A stretch of DNA of 7,689 bases from Acetivibrio sp964466645 (GCA_964466645.1 CAYXPB010000252.1:1-7689), one strand, 5' to 3'. Shown: positions 1 to 5,892, numbered from the stretch's first letter. Numbers and translations: made by a program. Notes: generated by a model not told the origin, from the sequence alone.

Positions 1-65
1 AAATACTAGAGTTTTGTTATGTTTTATAAAAGTGTGAAATAGCCTAATAATTTCACGTTGAGTGT

Positions 66-150
66 GTTGTCTTGATGTCAAGGGTTGAGAAATAAGAACT
101 ACCCAAAACGCTGATAAATAAAGGGTTTCCGAGATTGGAAAATTTTCTGC
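66..150 (-). mobile_element. Degenerate fragment, left copy of a dispersed repeat
   Basis: Bases 66-88 are identical over 23 bp to 5243-5265, in the same orientation. Read on the minus strand, this copy gives LGNPLFISVLGSSYFSTLD followed by IKTTHST and a stop. The other copy gives LENPIFQRILTLYLSTLD followed by IKTTVST. The two differ in length by one codon and their substitutions are mostly conservative, which suggests both derive from one protein-coding element rather than from a non-coding repeat. I do not recognise the protein. A transposase or recombinase remnant is only a guess from the IS-like sequence around the right copy. Confidence 0.45.
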
Positions 151-233
151 TGGATGTCCGGCGGCACATTTTAACCTTGGAAATCCTTATTTTTATTTAT
201 TGAGGTAACAAATCGACCGCAAAAATGTGCTTG

Positions 234-286
234 GGGTTGTAGAGACAGATTAGATAACTTCTTAGGGTTGTGGAGATAGGATAGAT
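234..286. repeat. Two diverged direct repeats, 31-bp period
   Basis: GGGTTGTAGAGACAGATTAG at 234-253 recurs as GGGTTGTGGAGATAGGATAG at 265-284, and similarity continues for about three more bases. About 18 of 23 positions match. Iterated sub-terminal repeats are typical of transposon ends, and the neighbouring debris makes that the likeliest reading. A protein-binding site is the alternative. Confidence 0.4.
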
Positions 287-351
287 GTTAGCTGCGAAAA
301 TATACTATTTAACAAAGCCATAACAAATACAACGAAATCATATCAAATCCA

Positions 352-380
352 TTGAAAATAAGACGCTTTTCTGCTAAAAT
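352..380 (+). promoter_or_regulatory. Sigma-70-type promoter for the HTH gene
   Basis: TTGAAA (352-357) is followed after exactly 17 bases by TAAAAT (375-380), with a TG one base before the -10 element (extended -10). Transcription would begin near 387, about 37 bases before the ATG at 424. Upstream and into the -35 lie five AAA tracts starting at 314, 325, 335, 345 and 355. They are spaced 10-11 bases apart, as expected for intrinsically curved DNA or an UP-like element. Confidence 0.65.
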
Positions 381-423
381 AAAGTAGTTGCACTTTTATA
401 GCATTAACACAGTAGAGGTGAAA

Positions 424-618
424 ATGATGAGTGAAATATGTAATGATAACTGGATTGGAATAGAAGAAGCTGCAACCTATATGGGAGTGACAAAAGATAC
501 TGTGAGAAATTGGATTAAAAGAACAGATATACCCGCGCACAAAATAGGTAAACTATGGAGATTCAAACGATTGGAATTGGATGACTGGATTAAAAGTGGG
601 AAGAGTGCGATTAAATAA
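424..618 (+). CDS. Small excisionase-family helix-turn-helix protein
   Basis: This 64-residue protein is a single winged helix-turn-helix of the excisionase/MerR-like (HTH_17) type. Residues 14-32 (EEAATYMGVTKDTVRNWIK) form the helix-turn-helix. The segment around 41-47 (IGKLWRF) is the wing that usually follows, and LDDWIKSG closes the domain. AGAGGTG at 414-420 lies just upstream. ATG 424 or the adjacent ATG 427, with slightly better spacing, is the start, and an in-frame TTG at 388 lacks a ribosome site. Proteins of this type act as excisionases, as small regulators, or as the first gene of restriction-modification operons. The methyltransferase fragment 35 bases downstream favours the last role, as a DNA-binding controller or specificity helper. 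It appears intact, with its own promoter at 352-380. The family is clear; the role is inferred from context. Confidence 0.85.
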   Translation: MMSEICNDNWIGIEEAATYMGVTKDTVRNWIKRTDIPAHKIGKLWRFKRLELDDWIKSGKSAIK

Positions 619-653
619 TTATTTATTATGTGTTTAAGGAGGGAGTGTGAGGC

Positions 654-932
654 GTGGATTTAGGACAGTTTTTTACTAATAAAAATGTGGCTGAATATAT
701 GGTTTCTTTGTTTTGTCTTGATAAGAATGATACTTTGCTAGATCCTTGTTTTGGGGCTTGTGCCTTTTTACAAGCTGCTACTTTAAGCGGTTATTCAAAT
801 ATAGAAGGCTACGAAATAGACCCGAATCTTTACTATATGACTAAGAAAAAATACCCGGAGTTGTCATTGTATAATCAGGATTTCTTATGCGCTGACTCCA
901 ATAAAAAATATGATGGGGTAATAATGTTATGA
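654..932 (+). pseudogene. Truncated N6-adenine DNA methyltransferase
   Basis: A GTG start at 654 follows a strong AAGGAGGGAG site (636-645). The 92 residues contain the front half of a gamma-type adenine methyltransferase, as in the Eco57I/type IIG and related families. The motif X-like GQFFTNKNVAEYM is at 4-16. The SAM-binding motif I, DPCFGACAFL, is at 30-39, where the usual glycine of GxGxFL is cysteine. The motif II acidic loop, EGYEIDPN, is at 51-58, and NQDF at 74-77. The frame ends at KYDGVIML and a stop, exactly where NPPY (motif IV, the catalytic motif) would follow VIM. No target-recognition domain or remaining two thirds is found in the window. The product should bind SAM poorly, if it folds at all, and cannot methylate DNA. 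It was probably cut off by the event that brought in the secreted-protein and ABC block beginning about 50 bases later. Confidence 0.8.
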
Positions 933-987
933 TATATTATCATTCGACAGCAAGCTTGCAAAAAAACATACATAAGGAGGAATTTTT

Positions 988-1395
988 ATGGAATTCAAAA
1001 AAAATGCACGAAAATCATTATGTTTAGGGTTATTGCTAACACTTTCAGTTGTAGGTAGTGTGTTTGCAGCTAATGGACAAAGTGTAACTGCGAATATTGA
1101 AAAAAATGAGGATAAAGTAGAGAGTACACTAGCAATATGGAATTGTCAAGATTATTTTGAGCTACAAGGAACTAATAGTTCGGCTTCAACTAATAGTCTT
1201 TATGTTCAGTGCTATGAACAAGTTAATAATGCTTTTGATAGAAAAGAGAAAGAATTTTTGCTAGCTGTAAATCAAAGTTCGTCAGTCAGGTGGAAACTTA
1301 GTGCCTACAATTCAGGAAAGGCTTATTATGTTGTGCTGAATCCTAAGGGTGCGTTGAAGAGTGGATGCCAAGGAAGCGGTACGTTATTTGATTAA
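988..1395 (+). CDS. Small secreted protein of unknown family
   Basis: This 135-residue protein starts at an ATG seven bases after a consensus AAGGAGG (974-980). Residues 1-27 are a classic Sec signal peptide: KKNARK, a hydrophobic core LCLGLLLTLSVVGSV, and a VFA-A cleavage site near 27/28. There is no lipobox and no double-glycine leader. The mature part is about 108 residues, polar, rich in Ser, Asn and Gln, with three cysteines (53, 75, 127), two tryptophans (51, 102) and alternating segments (LLAVNQ, VRWKLSAYN, AYYVVLNPKG) that suggest a small beta-sandwich. I do not recognise the family. Followed by a strong hairpin and then ABC transporter genes, it has the layout of a secreted bacteriocin-like or signalling polypeptide with its dedicated transporter. 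It lacks the sequence pattern I would expect of lactococcin 972, although the gene order (secreted protein, large membrane protein, ATPase) is similar. The function is inferred from context only. Confidence 0.8.
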   Translation: MEFKKNARKSLCLGLLLTLSVVGSVFAANGQSVTANIEKNEDKVESTLAIWNCQDYFELQGTNSSASTNSLYVQCYEQVNNAFDRKEKEFLLAVNQSSSVRWKLSAYNSGKAYYVVLNPKGALKSGCQGSGTLFD

Positions 1396-1405
1396 ATAAA
1401 TTACA

Positions 1406-1448
1406 TAATAAAGAGCTACATGTAATTTTTACATGTAGCTCTTTATTA
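1406..1448. terminator. Perfect 20-bp hairpin after the secreted-protein gene
   Basis: Bases 1406-1425 pair perfectly with 1429-1448 around a three-base TTT loop. The GC-richer core is AGAGCTACATGTAA, and the outer arms supply an A-rich 5' side and a TTTATTA 3' side. It lies 10 bases after the stop codon and about 36 bases before the next start. It should terminate on either strand, or protect the 3' end of the upstream message. I see no good promoter between it and the ATG at 1485, so the transporter genes may depend on read-through, giving more secreted protein than transporter. Confidence 0.8.
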
Positions 1449-1484
1449 AAATATTTACAATTTATTATTTTATAGGAGTTGGAT

Positions 1485-3374
1485 ATGAAAGCATTTGCTC
1501 AGATTACATTTTACGAATTTAAAATGATTATCAGAACAAAATTGAATTATGTATTATTACCAATTTTGTTTTATTTTCTATACTATAGTATTTATAATGG
1601 AGTTACAAATCTTACATTGTCAGGTTATGTTTTGCAAATTTTAATTATTGGTGCAATGATAATAAGTTATCAATCATTTAAACAAGAAAATATACAGGGA
1701 TACGAAGAATTATTGCATGTTATAGGTAGAAGATATATTCAGAATTCAGCTAGATTATTTGCAAATTGTATTTTTATGACATTGATTAATGTTGTGATTT
1801 TAGGTATTACAATTATATATGGAATTCTTCAAACTCAACCAGAGTGGATAATCCTTGAATCTGTAAAATATATTATCCTTTATTTTTATATCAGCTCAAT
1901 AATAAGTATTGTTATCGGAGGTTCTATAGCTTCTTTAATTAAAAATAAATTTGGATATGCACTTTTGATTTTTATAGGCATATGTATAGGGCCATTAGGT
2001 AAAGGTGTTTGTGAAACTATTGCTACTATGCTAAATATTAATAACCTAAATGATTTTATTAACGCTATAAATATCGGTCAATATGATGTTTACGAAGGTT
2101 TTAATTTCTTATATGGTTTTGAGATTGAATCTGGAAGGTTTATACATCGAGGAATATATCTGTTAAGTTTACTTTGTGTTTTTTATATAATTAAATGCCT
2201 TAAAGAGAAAAGACAACAATTAAAGTATATAACTACTATTGTGTGTGCAGTTATATTATTATTGCCATTGTTAAATATAGCCAGATATCCTAGGTATGTA
2301 TATAAACCAGGAATAATTGGTGACGATGCTAAAGGTGTACACGACTATTTGTTTTATCAAAATAGTAAAGTAAACTATGAGAAACCTAGTTTTGTAATAT
2401 CAAAAGTAAAAGCTATAGTTGATACTAGAAAAGCGTTAGCTGTTAAAGGAGATTTCTTTATTAAGATTTCGGAAGACACAAATAAGATTAATTTTACGTT
2501 ATACCGAGATTTTATCGTAAAAGAAATTTCTTTTGATGGACAAAAGTTGTCATATGTGCAAGAAGGTGACAATATAATGATTGTATTACCTGAATTAAAA
2601 AAGAAAGGAGACGAAATATGTCTTAGGATCCAATATGAAGGTTTGAGTTCAAATTATTTCTTTTCCGGGGAAAAGGCTGTTTTATTACCATCTTATTTTA
2701 ATTGGCTTCCTTTTTCGGGAAAAACGTCAAGTATGTATATGGAAAATTCCTTAATTAAGACATCTCCATTATATATTAATACACCTGTTAGCTATGATAT
2801 AGATGTTAAATGCCACAATAAGATTGCTTCAAACATTCCTAGTAAAACAAATCATATTATTGGGACATCTAGTGATGGTGTAGGTTTAATATCTGGATAC
2901 TTATATTATATTGAAAATGACTGTAGATATTTTTACACCAATAATGTTCCGGTAGAAGAAATGCAAACTTATACTAAAAATCTTTTAAAATATATTAACA
3001 TGGTAGAAAATGACTTGGGGATTAAGGAAACCAAAATAAAACAGGCTTTTTTTGCTCCATTTAAGGAGGAATATTTAGCTATGCTAGATACTAATTATGT
3101 TGTAAATAGTCTGAAAGTTGGAGATACATTGTATACGAGCTCATACCCTGATATAAATCGTTTAACAGATGAACACTATATATATGAGTCAGTAGCTTGT
3201 ATGTTTAATTCAAATATAGATTTTGTTGCTCAGGATTTAGGAACTAAAACTAAAATGATTTCAGCATATGTTGATTATTTTGTGAGAAAGTGCAATGTAA
3301 AAACAGAATTTTCGAACAAAGTACCGGAAGATGAGGAGTATTGGATTGAGAGGTGTAAAAAATTATCATGGTAG
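1485..3374 (+). CDS. ABC-2-type membrane protein with inactive M1-peptidase-like domain
   Basis: The start is ATG 1485, six bases after AGGAG (1474-1478), giving 629 residues. The first 270 or so are membrane-embedded: about seven hydrophobic segments near residues 21-40, 46-64, 95-115, 128-151, 157-175, 222-239 and 247-267, as in ABC-2/BcrB-like permeases. The rest is one large domain, predicted extracytoplasmic. Its order resembles M1 aminopeptidases: a beta-rich part with a YFNWLPFSG segment (about 404-412) and a PVSYDIDVKCHNK strand (434-446), then helices. Where M1 enzymes have HExxH the best-fitting segment is IYESVACMF. It keeps the glutamate but replaces both zinc histidines (Tyr, Ala), and the protein ends soon after, so peptidase activity is not expected. 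The domain may bind the secreted protein encoded upstream. The gene overlaps the ATPase gene by 7 bases. The permease call is firm; the M1 relation is motif-level. Confidence 0.75.
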   Translation: MKAFAQITFYEFKMIIRTKLNYVLLPILFYFLYYSIYNGVTNLTLSGYVLQILIIGAMIISYQSFKQENIQGYEELLHVIGRRYIQNSARLFANCIFMTLINVVILGITIIYGILQTQPEWIILESVKYIILYFYISSIISIVIGGSIASLIKNKFGYALLIFIGICIGPLGKGVCETIATMLNINNLNDFINAINIGQYDVYEGFNFLYGFEIESGRFIHRGIYLLSLLCVFYIIKCLKEKRQQLKYITTIVCAVILLLPLLNIARYPRYVYKPGIIGDDAKGVHDYLFYQNSKVNYEKPSFVISKVKAIVDTRKALAVKGDFFIKISEDTNKINFTLYRDFIVKEISFDGQKLSYVQEGDNIMIVLPELKKKGDEICLRIQYEGLSSNYFFSGEKAVLLPSYFNWLPFSGKTSSMYMENSLIKTSPLYINTPVSYDIDVKCHNKIASNIPSKTNHIIGTSSDGVGLISGYLYYIENDCRYFYTNNVPVEEMQTYTKNLLKYINMVENDLGIKETKIKQAFFAPFKEEYLAMLDTNYVVNSLKVGDTLYTSSYPDINRLTDEHYIYESVACMFNSNIDFVAQDLGTKTKMISAYVDYFVRKCNVKTEFSNKVPEDEEYWIERCKKLSW

Positions 3375-4216
3375 AAATTCAAATAAAGAATGTAACAAAA
3401 AAATATGGGAATAAAATTGCATTAAGTGATGTAAATATTAAAATAGAGAGTGGTGTTTTTGGATTACTTGGATCTAATGGTGCTGGAAAAACGACACTAA
3501 TGAAATGTTTAGTGAGTCTTCTTAAATATGAGGGTCAGATTGAATTTATGGTAGATGGAAAGAATCGAACTGGAATGATAAAGGTTGGGTATCTACCGCA
3601 AAATTTTATGTTATTTAAGCAATTGACTGTTAAAGAAGCTTTGGAATATGTTGCGATACTTAAAAATATAGAAAGTAAAAATGAAATTGATGAGATTATT
3701 AATAAAGTAAATTTAACACAGGAAAAAGCTAAGAAGGTAAAGAAATTGTCAGGTGGGATGTTAAGGAGATTGGGAATCGCTCAAGCATTGATTGGAAATC
3801 CTAATATACTTATTATCGATGAACCTACAGTTGGTCTTGATCCAAAAGAAAGAGTCAGAATCCGTAATTTGCTTTCTAATTTAGGTAATGAAATGATTGT
3901 TATTATTTCTACTCACATTGTAGAAGACCTTGATGCTATTGCAAACAATGTAGCAATTTTAAAAGATGGTGTTATAGTAGAGCAAGGAGACGTAGAAGAC
4001 TTGTTATCAAAGTTACAGGGCAAGGTTGGAACGCTTAACATTGAACGTGAGGATTTACATAAATATGAAAGTGAGTATACAATATCGTCAGTAAACTATA
4101 TTGATAATAGCTTATCAATTAGAATTATAAGTGATAAATTACCACAAAATTCAAAAATAGAATCTCCTAAACTTGAAGATGTATATTTTTATTTTAATGG
4201 AGTGTGTAATGATTAA
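3368..4216 (+). CDS. ABC transporter ATP-binding protein
   Basis: This 282-residue cytoplasmic ATPase has every canonical motif: Walker A GSNGAGKT (35-42), Q-loop glutamine 78 in GYLPQN, signature LSGGM (127-131), Walker B ILIIDE (147-152, catalytic Glu152), D-loop GLDP, and the H-loop histidine 183 in STHIVED. The arrangement and the C-terminal regulatory tail (about 215-282) match single-NBD exporters of the BcrA/CcmA type that pair with ABC-2 membrane subunits. It should power the transporter made by the genes on either side. ATG 3368 lies inside the end of the upstream gene (7-base overlap). The only Shine-Dalgarno-like sequence, GAGAGGTG at 3348-3355, is rather far away, so translation is probably coupled to the upstream gene. 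The last 8 bases overlap the next gene. The substrate cannot be told from the ATPase. Confidence 0.95.
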   Translation: MVEIQIKNVTKKYGNKIALSDVNIKIESGVFGLLGSNGAGKTTLMKCLVSLLKYEGQIEFMVDGKNRTGMIKVGYLPQNFMLFKQLTVKEALEYVAILKNIESKNEIDEIINKVNLTQEKAKKVKKLSGGMLRRLGIAQALIGNPNILIIDEPTVGLDPKERVRIRNLLSNLGNEMIVIISTHIVEDLDAIANNVAILKDGVIVEQGDVEDLLSKLQGKVGTLNIEREDLHKYESEYTISSVNYIDNSLSIRIISDKLPQNSKIESPKLEDVYFYFNGVCND

Positions 4217-4844
4217 TAATTATAAGAGACTAGAAATAAAATTAATGGGGACTGTTTTTGTTGTGCCTATAATTATGTTATGTGTTGTATTAATTGTAGG
4301 TTTTTTATCCATTAATTCTAATAATGCAGAATATATAATATATTCTACTATGGAAAACATAATCCCCCTATTTGCAGGGTGGTGGGGTATATTTTGTATG
4401 TATGAGCTGCTTGAGGCAGAAGGTGGCGAAATAATGCGTACTTATGGATTGAGTTTTTTTTCATTGGGTATAAAAAAGAACCTATATTACTTTTGTAGCT
4501 ATCTAGTTATGTCTATAGCTACAAGTACTATAGTTATGCAAATAGTAATGCAACATATTTTTATAGATATGCTAATTCAAATTATATTCCAAGCACTTTA
4601 TTTTTCTGCATTTGCATTTGCTATAATGACGTTAGTTAGAAATAGTGGATGGAGTCTTTTTGTACTAATGGCCTATTTCATTATTGCATTTTTTACAAAT
4701 GGCGAAGGTCTTTGGATATTTAATATCTATCTTTTCAAACAGGGATTTAGTTTTGACAGCTCATTATTATTTATTTGTTTGAAATGCTTTGGCTTTGCGA
4801 TACTGTTCTATATTACAGGAAATAGATTAATTAAAAGAAATTAA
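4209..4844 (+). CDS. Small six-helix ABC-2-like membrane subunit
   Basis: I place the start at ATG 4209, six bases after GGAG (4199-4202) and overlapping the ATPase stop by 8 bases. In-frame starts further upstream would run deep into the ATPase gene. The 211-residue product is nearly all membrane, with hydrophobic segments near 13-35, 50-66, 92-110, 116-141, 146-163 and 185-203. A short polar loop between the second and third (YELLEAEGGEIMRTYG, 65-80) resembles the cytoplasmic coupling region of ABC-2 permeases. The C-terminus is basic (NRLIKRN). I see no catalytic motif and do not recognise a named family. Tight overlap makes it very likely the second transmembrane half of the transporter, paired with the N-terminal membrane part of the 629-residue protein. 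An immunity-type membrane protein is the alternative. Confidence 0.8.
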   Translation: MINNYKRLEIKLMGTVFVVPIIMLCVVLIVGFLSINSNNAEYIIYSTMENIIPLFAGWWGIFCMYELLEAEGGEIMRTYGLSFFSLGIKKNLYYFCSYLVMSIATSTIVMQIVMQHIFIDMLIQIIFQALYFSAFAFAIMTLVRNSGWSLFVLMAYFIIAFFTNGEGLWIFNIYLFKQGFSFDSSLLFICLKCFGFAILFYITGNRLIKRN

Positions 4845-5061
4845 TGAGCAAGAAATAAATAGTGATATGCTCCCTTCTAAGTAGACAAGTGAAATAATAA
4901 AAACTTGAAGTGGATCGATCCAATGTCAAGAACAAAATAAATAAACTTCCTGTTATGTTTAAGTGTTAAAAATCGGCCAGAAGTGTATTAACTACTGGTC
5001 GATTTTGGGTTCACTTACATAGCGTTTTAAATTTTAAAGGATACTCTCCTGTTTCAATGTT
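4845..5061. other. Gene-less stretch after the ABC operon
   Basis: No coding frame is supported. The segment CCCTTCTAAGTAGACAAGTG (4873-4892) reminds me of the terminal sequences of IS3-family elements in clostridia, but only one possible end is present and this rests on memory. A 12-bp perfect palindrome, TGGATCGATCCA, lies at 4911-4922, roughly centred between CTTGA (4904-4908) and TCAAG (4926-4930). A hairpin follows at 4969-5006. Confidence 0.4.
4969..5006. terminator. Possible bidirectional terminator after the ABC operon
   Basis: AAAATCGGCCAG (4969-4980) pairs with CTGGTCGATTTT (4995-5006), 12 pairs with one G-U, and a short AGT/ACT extension reaches into the loop. On the plus strand the 3' arm ends in TTTT followed by GGG. 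On the minus strand it ends in TTTTT. It lies 125 bases past the last ABC gene, so it could end that transcript or belong to adjacent mobile-element debris. Confidence 0.5.
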
Positions 5062-5133
5062 CTATTCTAATATACCGTGTATATTCAATGTTTTCATAGA
5101 ACCGTATTTGTCAGGGTCGGCTTTGTGATGTTG

Positions 5134-5197
5134 GTGGATATGTTCCCGTCTACCGATAGTGCAAAAAGTGCCGTGGATATGTTTCCGTCTACCGACA
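5134..5197 (-). repeat. Two direct copies of a 25-bp IS-end-like repeat
   Basis: The copies at 5134-5158 and 5173-5197 match at 23 of 25 positions (GTGGATATGTT, then C or T, then CCGTCTACCGA, then T or C, then A on the plus strand), with a 39-base period. Together with the inverted partial copy at 5360-5373 they look like transposase-binding repeats at an element's end. Confidence 0.6.
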
Positions 5198-5242
5198 GGT
5201 TCAAATAACATCAATTCCATCAACTCGAGCCATGTGGAGACG

Positions 5243-5320
5243 GTTGTCTTGATGTCAAGGGTTGATAAGTAGAGTGTTAATATGCGTTGAAATATAGGGT
5301 TTTCGAGGGTAGGGATAGAA
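5243..5320 (-). mobile_element. Degenerate fragment, right copy of a dispersed repeat
   Basis: This is the partner of 66-150. Bases 5243-5265 match 66-88 over 23 bp, and the minus-strand reading LENPIFQRILTLYLSTLD, then IKTTVST, is clearly related to the left copy. It lies inside the IS-like remnant. The two copies are direct repeats that bracket the HTH, methyltransferase, secreted-protein and ABC block. Confidence 0.45.
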
Positions 5321-5498
5321 GCTCTGACTCTCGGATTTTTTATTGAATAAATCAGAACCAAACATATCCACGGATAGAAAGCCACAGGGTTGAGTTGACA
5401 GCATTACTTTTGGGGAGTTTGAGAAGATGAAAATGTTGGGAAAATAGGCTAATCATCGTATAATAAAACTATGGGAATGATGAGTGGCGTTAAAGGTA

Positions 5499-5865
5499 TT
5501 AAAGACCGCTTGACCACCCAATGATATAGATAATTGCATTCTCTTTTGATGGAGTAAAAGATATTAACTGTTGTCCTCTTTTTTCTTCATGAGAATTAAG
5601 AGCATCAACGCATATATCTGCATAAGGTGTAATATCGGTCTTTTATTCATGACGAAAATTACTTCAGAAGGGGCACATACTAACTCTAAAGATCGATATT
5701 ATCAAGATGTATATTGAACGACAAATTAGAATTTCTGGCATTGTTACGATAAGTGACAGTAAAGTTGCGATACGTATATGGAATATTTAAATCCTTTGCC
5801 GTATGCTTTAATAAATAAGGTTCAACAATAAATTTTGTGGTACATTGACAATTCCATAAAGTACC
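5499..5865 (-). pseudogene. Frameshifted minus-strand gene remnant, unknown family
   Basis: Three consecutive minus-strand frames give protein-like sequence that hands over from one to the next. Frame one (5865 down to 5689) includes FIVEPYLLKHTAKDLNIPY and VTYRNNARNSNLSFNIHLDN. Frame two (about 5686 to 5642) reads ELVCAPSEVIFVMNK. Frame three (5642 down to the stop at 5499-5501) includes TDITPYADICVDALNSHEE and ends LISFTPSKENAIIYIIGWSS, then GL. Each hand-over needs only a single-base indel. Together they make about 120 codons of an unbroken C-terminal region with no start visible. I do not recognise the family. It is transcriptionally opposed to its neighbours and is probably a casualty of past insertion in this stretch. 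Confidence 0.5.
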
Positions 5866-5892
5866 TTACCAAAGTACTGGTAAAAAGGGTAC
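5861..5892. repeat. Bulged inverted repeat
   Basis: GTACC (5861-5865) pairs with GGTAC (5888-5892), and TTACCA (5866-5871) pairs with TGGTAA (5878-5883). A four-base bulge (5884-5887) interrupts one arm and AAGTAC forms the loop. The 7-mer AAAGTAC occurs at 5858-5864 and again at 5871-5877. It sits at the upstream limit of the frameshifted minus-strand remnant. It could be a recombination or protein-binding site, or a hairpin in RNA; nothing decides this. Confidence 0.35.

Larger units (their letters stand above)
1..350. other. Gene-less left flank with mobile-element debris
   Basis: No open frame with a start and ribosome site is credible on either strand. The stretch holds a short hairpin (GTGAAAT at 34-40 against ATTTCAC at 50-56, with no T-run after it), a degenerate coding fragment on the minus strand (66-150) related to one at 5243-5320, and two diverged direct repeats (234-286). 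Upstream of the promoter at 352-380 it becomes A-rich and regularly phased. I read it as scar tissue from past insertions. Confidence 0.6.
5062..5400 (-). mobile_element. Insertion-sequence remnant (IS21-like ends)
   Basis: Read on the minus strand, the sequence TGTCGGTAGACGGAAACATA begins at 5197 and a near copy, TATCGGTAGACGGGAACATA, begins at 5158. The shared unit ends in TATCCAC. Short repeated sub-terminal units beginning TGT are typical of IS21-family ends. A third copy of the inner part (AAACATATCCACGG) stands in the opposite orientation at 5360-5373, a 14-bp perfect inverted repeat of 5171-5184. No istA or istB gene is present. The minus strand is open for about 110 codons (5062-5385 and slightly beyond), and part of that frame, around STLDIKTTVST, is shared with the fragment at 66-150. 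I do not call it a working gene. It is either a solo IS end or a degenerate non-autonomous element. The IS21 assignment is by resemblance only. Confidence 0.45.

Noticed and set aside
234..380. A CRISPR-like array in the left flank
   Set aside because: There are only two diverged 23-base repeats, and the AAA tracts are helically phased rather than spacer-separated repeats. No cas gene is present.
343..540. Minus-strand open frame over the HTH gene
   Set aside because: It is antisense to a clear HTH protein, with no ribosome site and a composition typical of a shadow frame.
988..1395. Secreted protein as a member of the lactococcin 972 family
   Set aside because: The gene order is suggestive, but the mature sequence lacks the glycine/tyrosine-rich pattern I associate with that family and it has three cysteines.
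2375..2572. Minus-strand open frame inside the large permease gene
   Set aside because: It lies wholly within a well-supported gene in the opposite direction, with no ribosome site or family pattern.
4866..4900. An IS3-family element end
   Set aside because: It resembles such ends from memory only. No second end, orfA/orfB or target duplication is visible, so I did not list it as a mobile element.
5062..5385. A working 107-residue minus-strand protein
   Set aside because: It has no convincing start or ribosome site, it runs through IS-end-like repeats, and it is related to a stop-containing copy at 66-150. Better read as element debris.
5820..5865. Relation between the minus-strand remnant (LWNCQ) and the secreted protein (IWNCQ)
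   Set aside because: Only WNCQ matches; the flanking residues do not align, so this is most likely chance.
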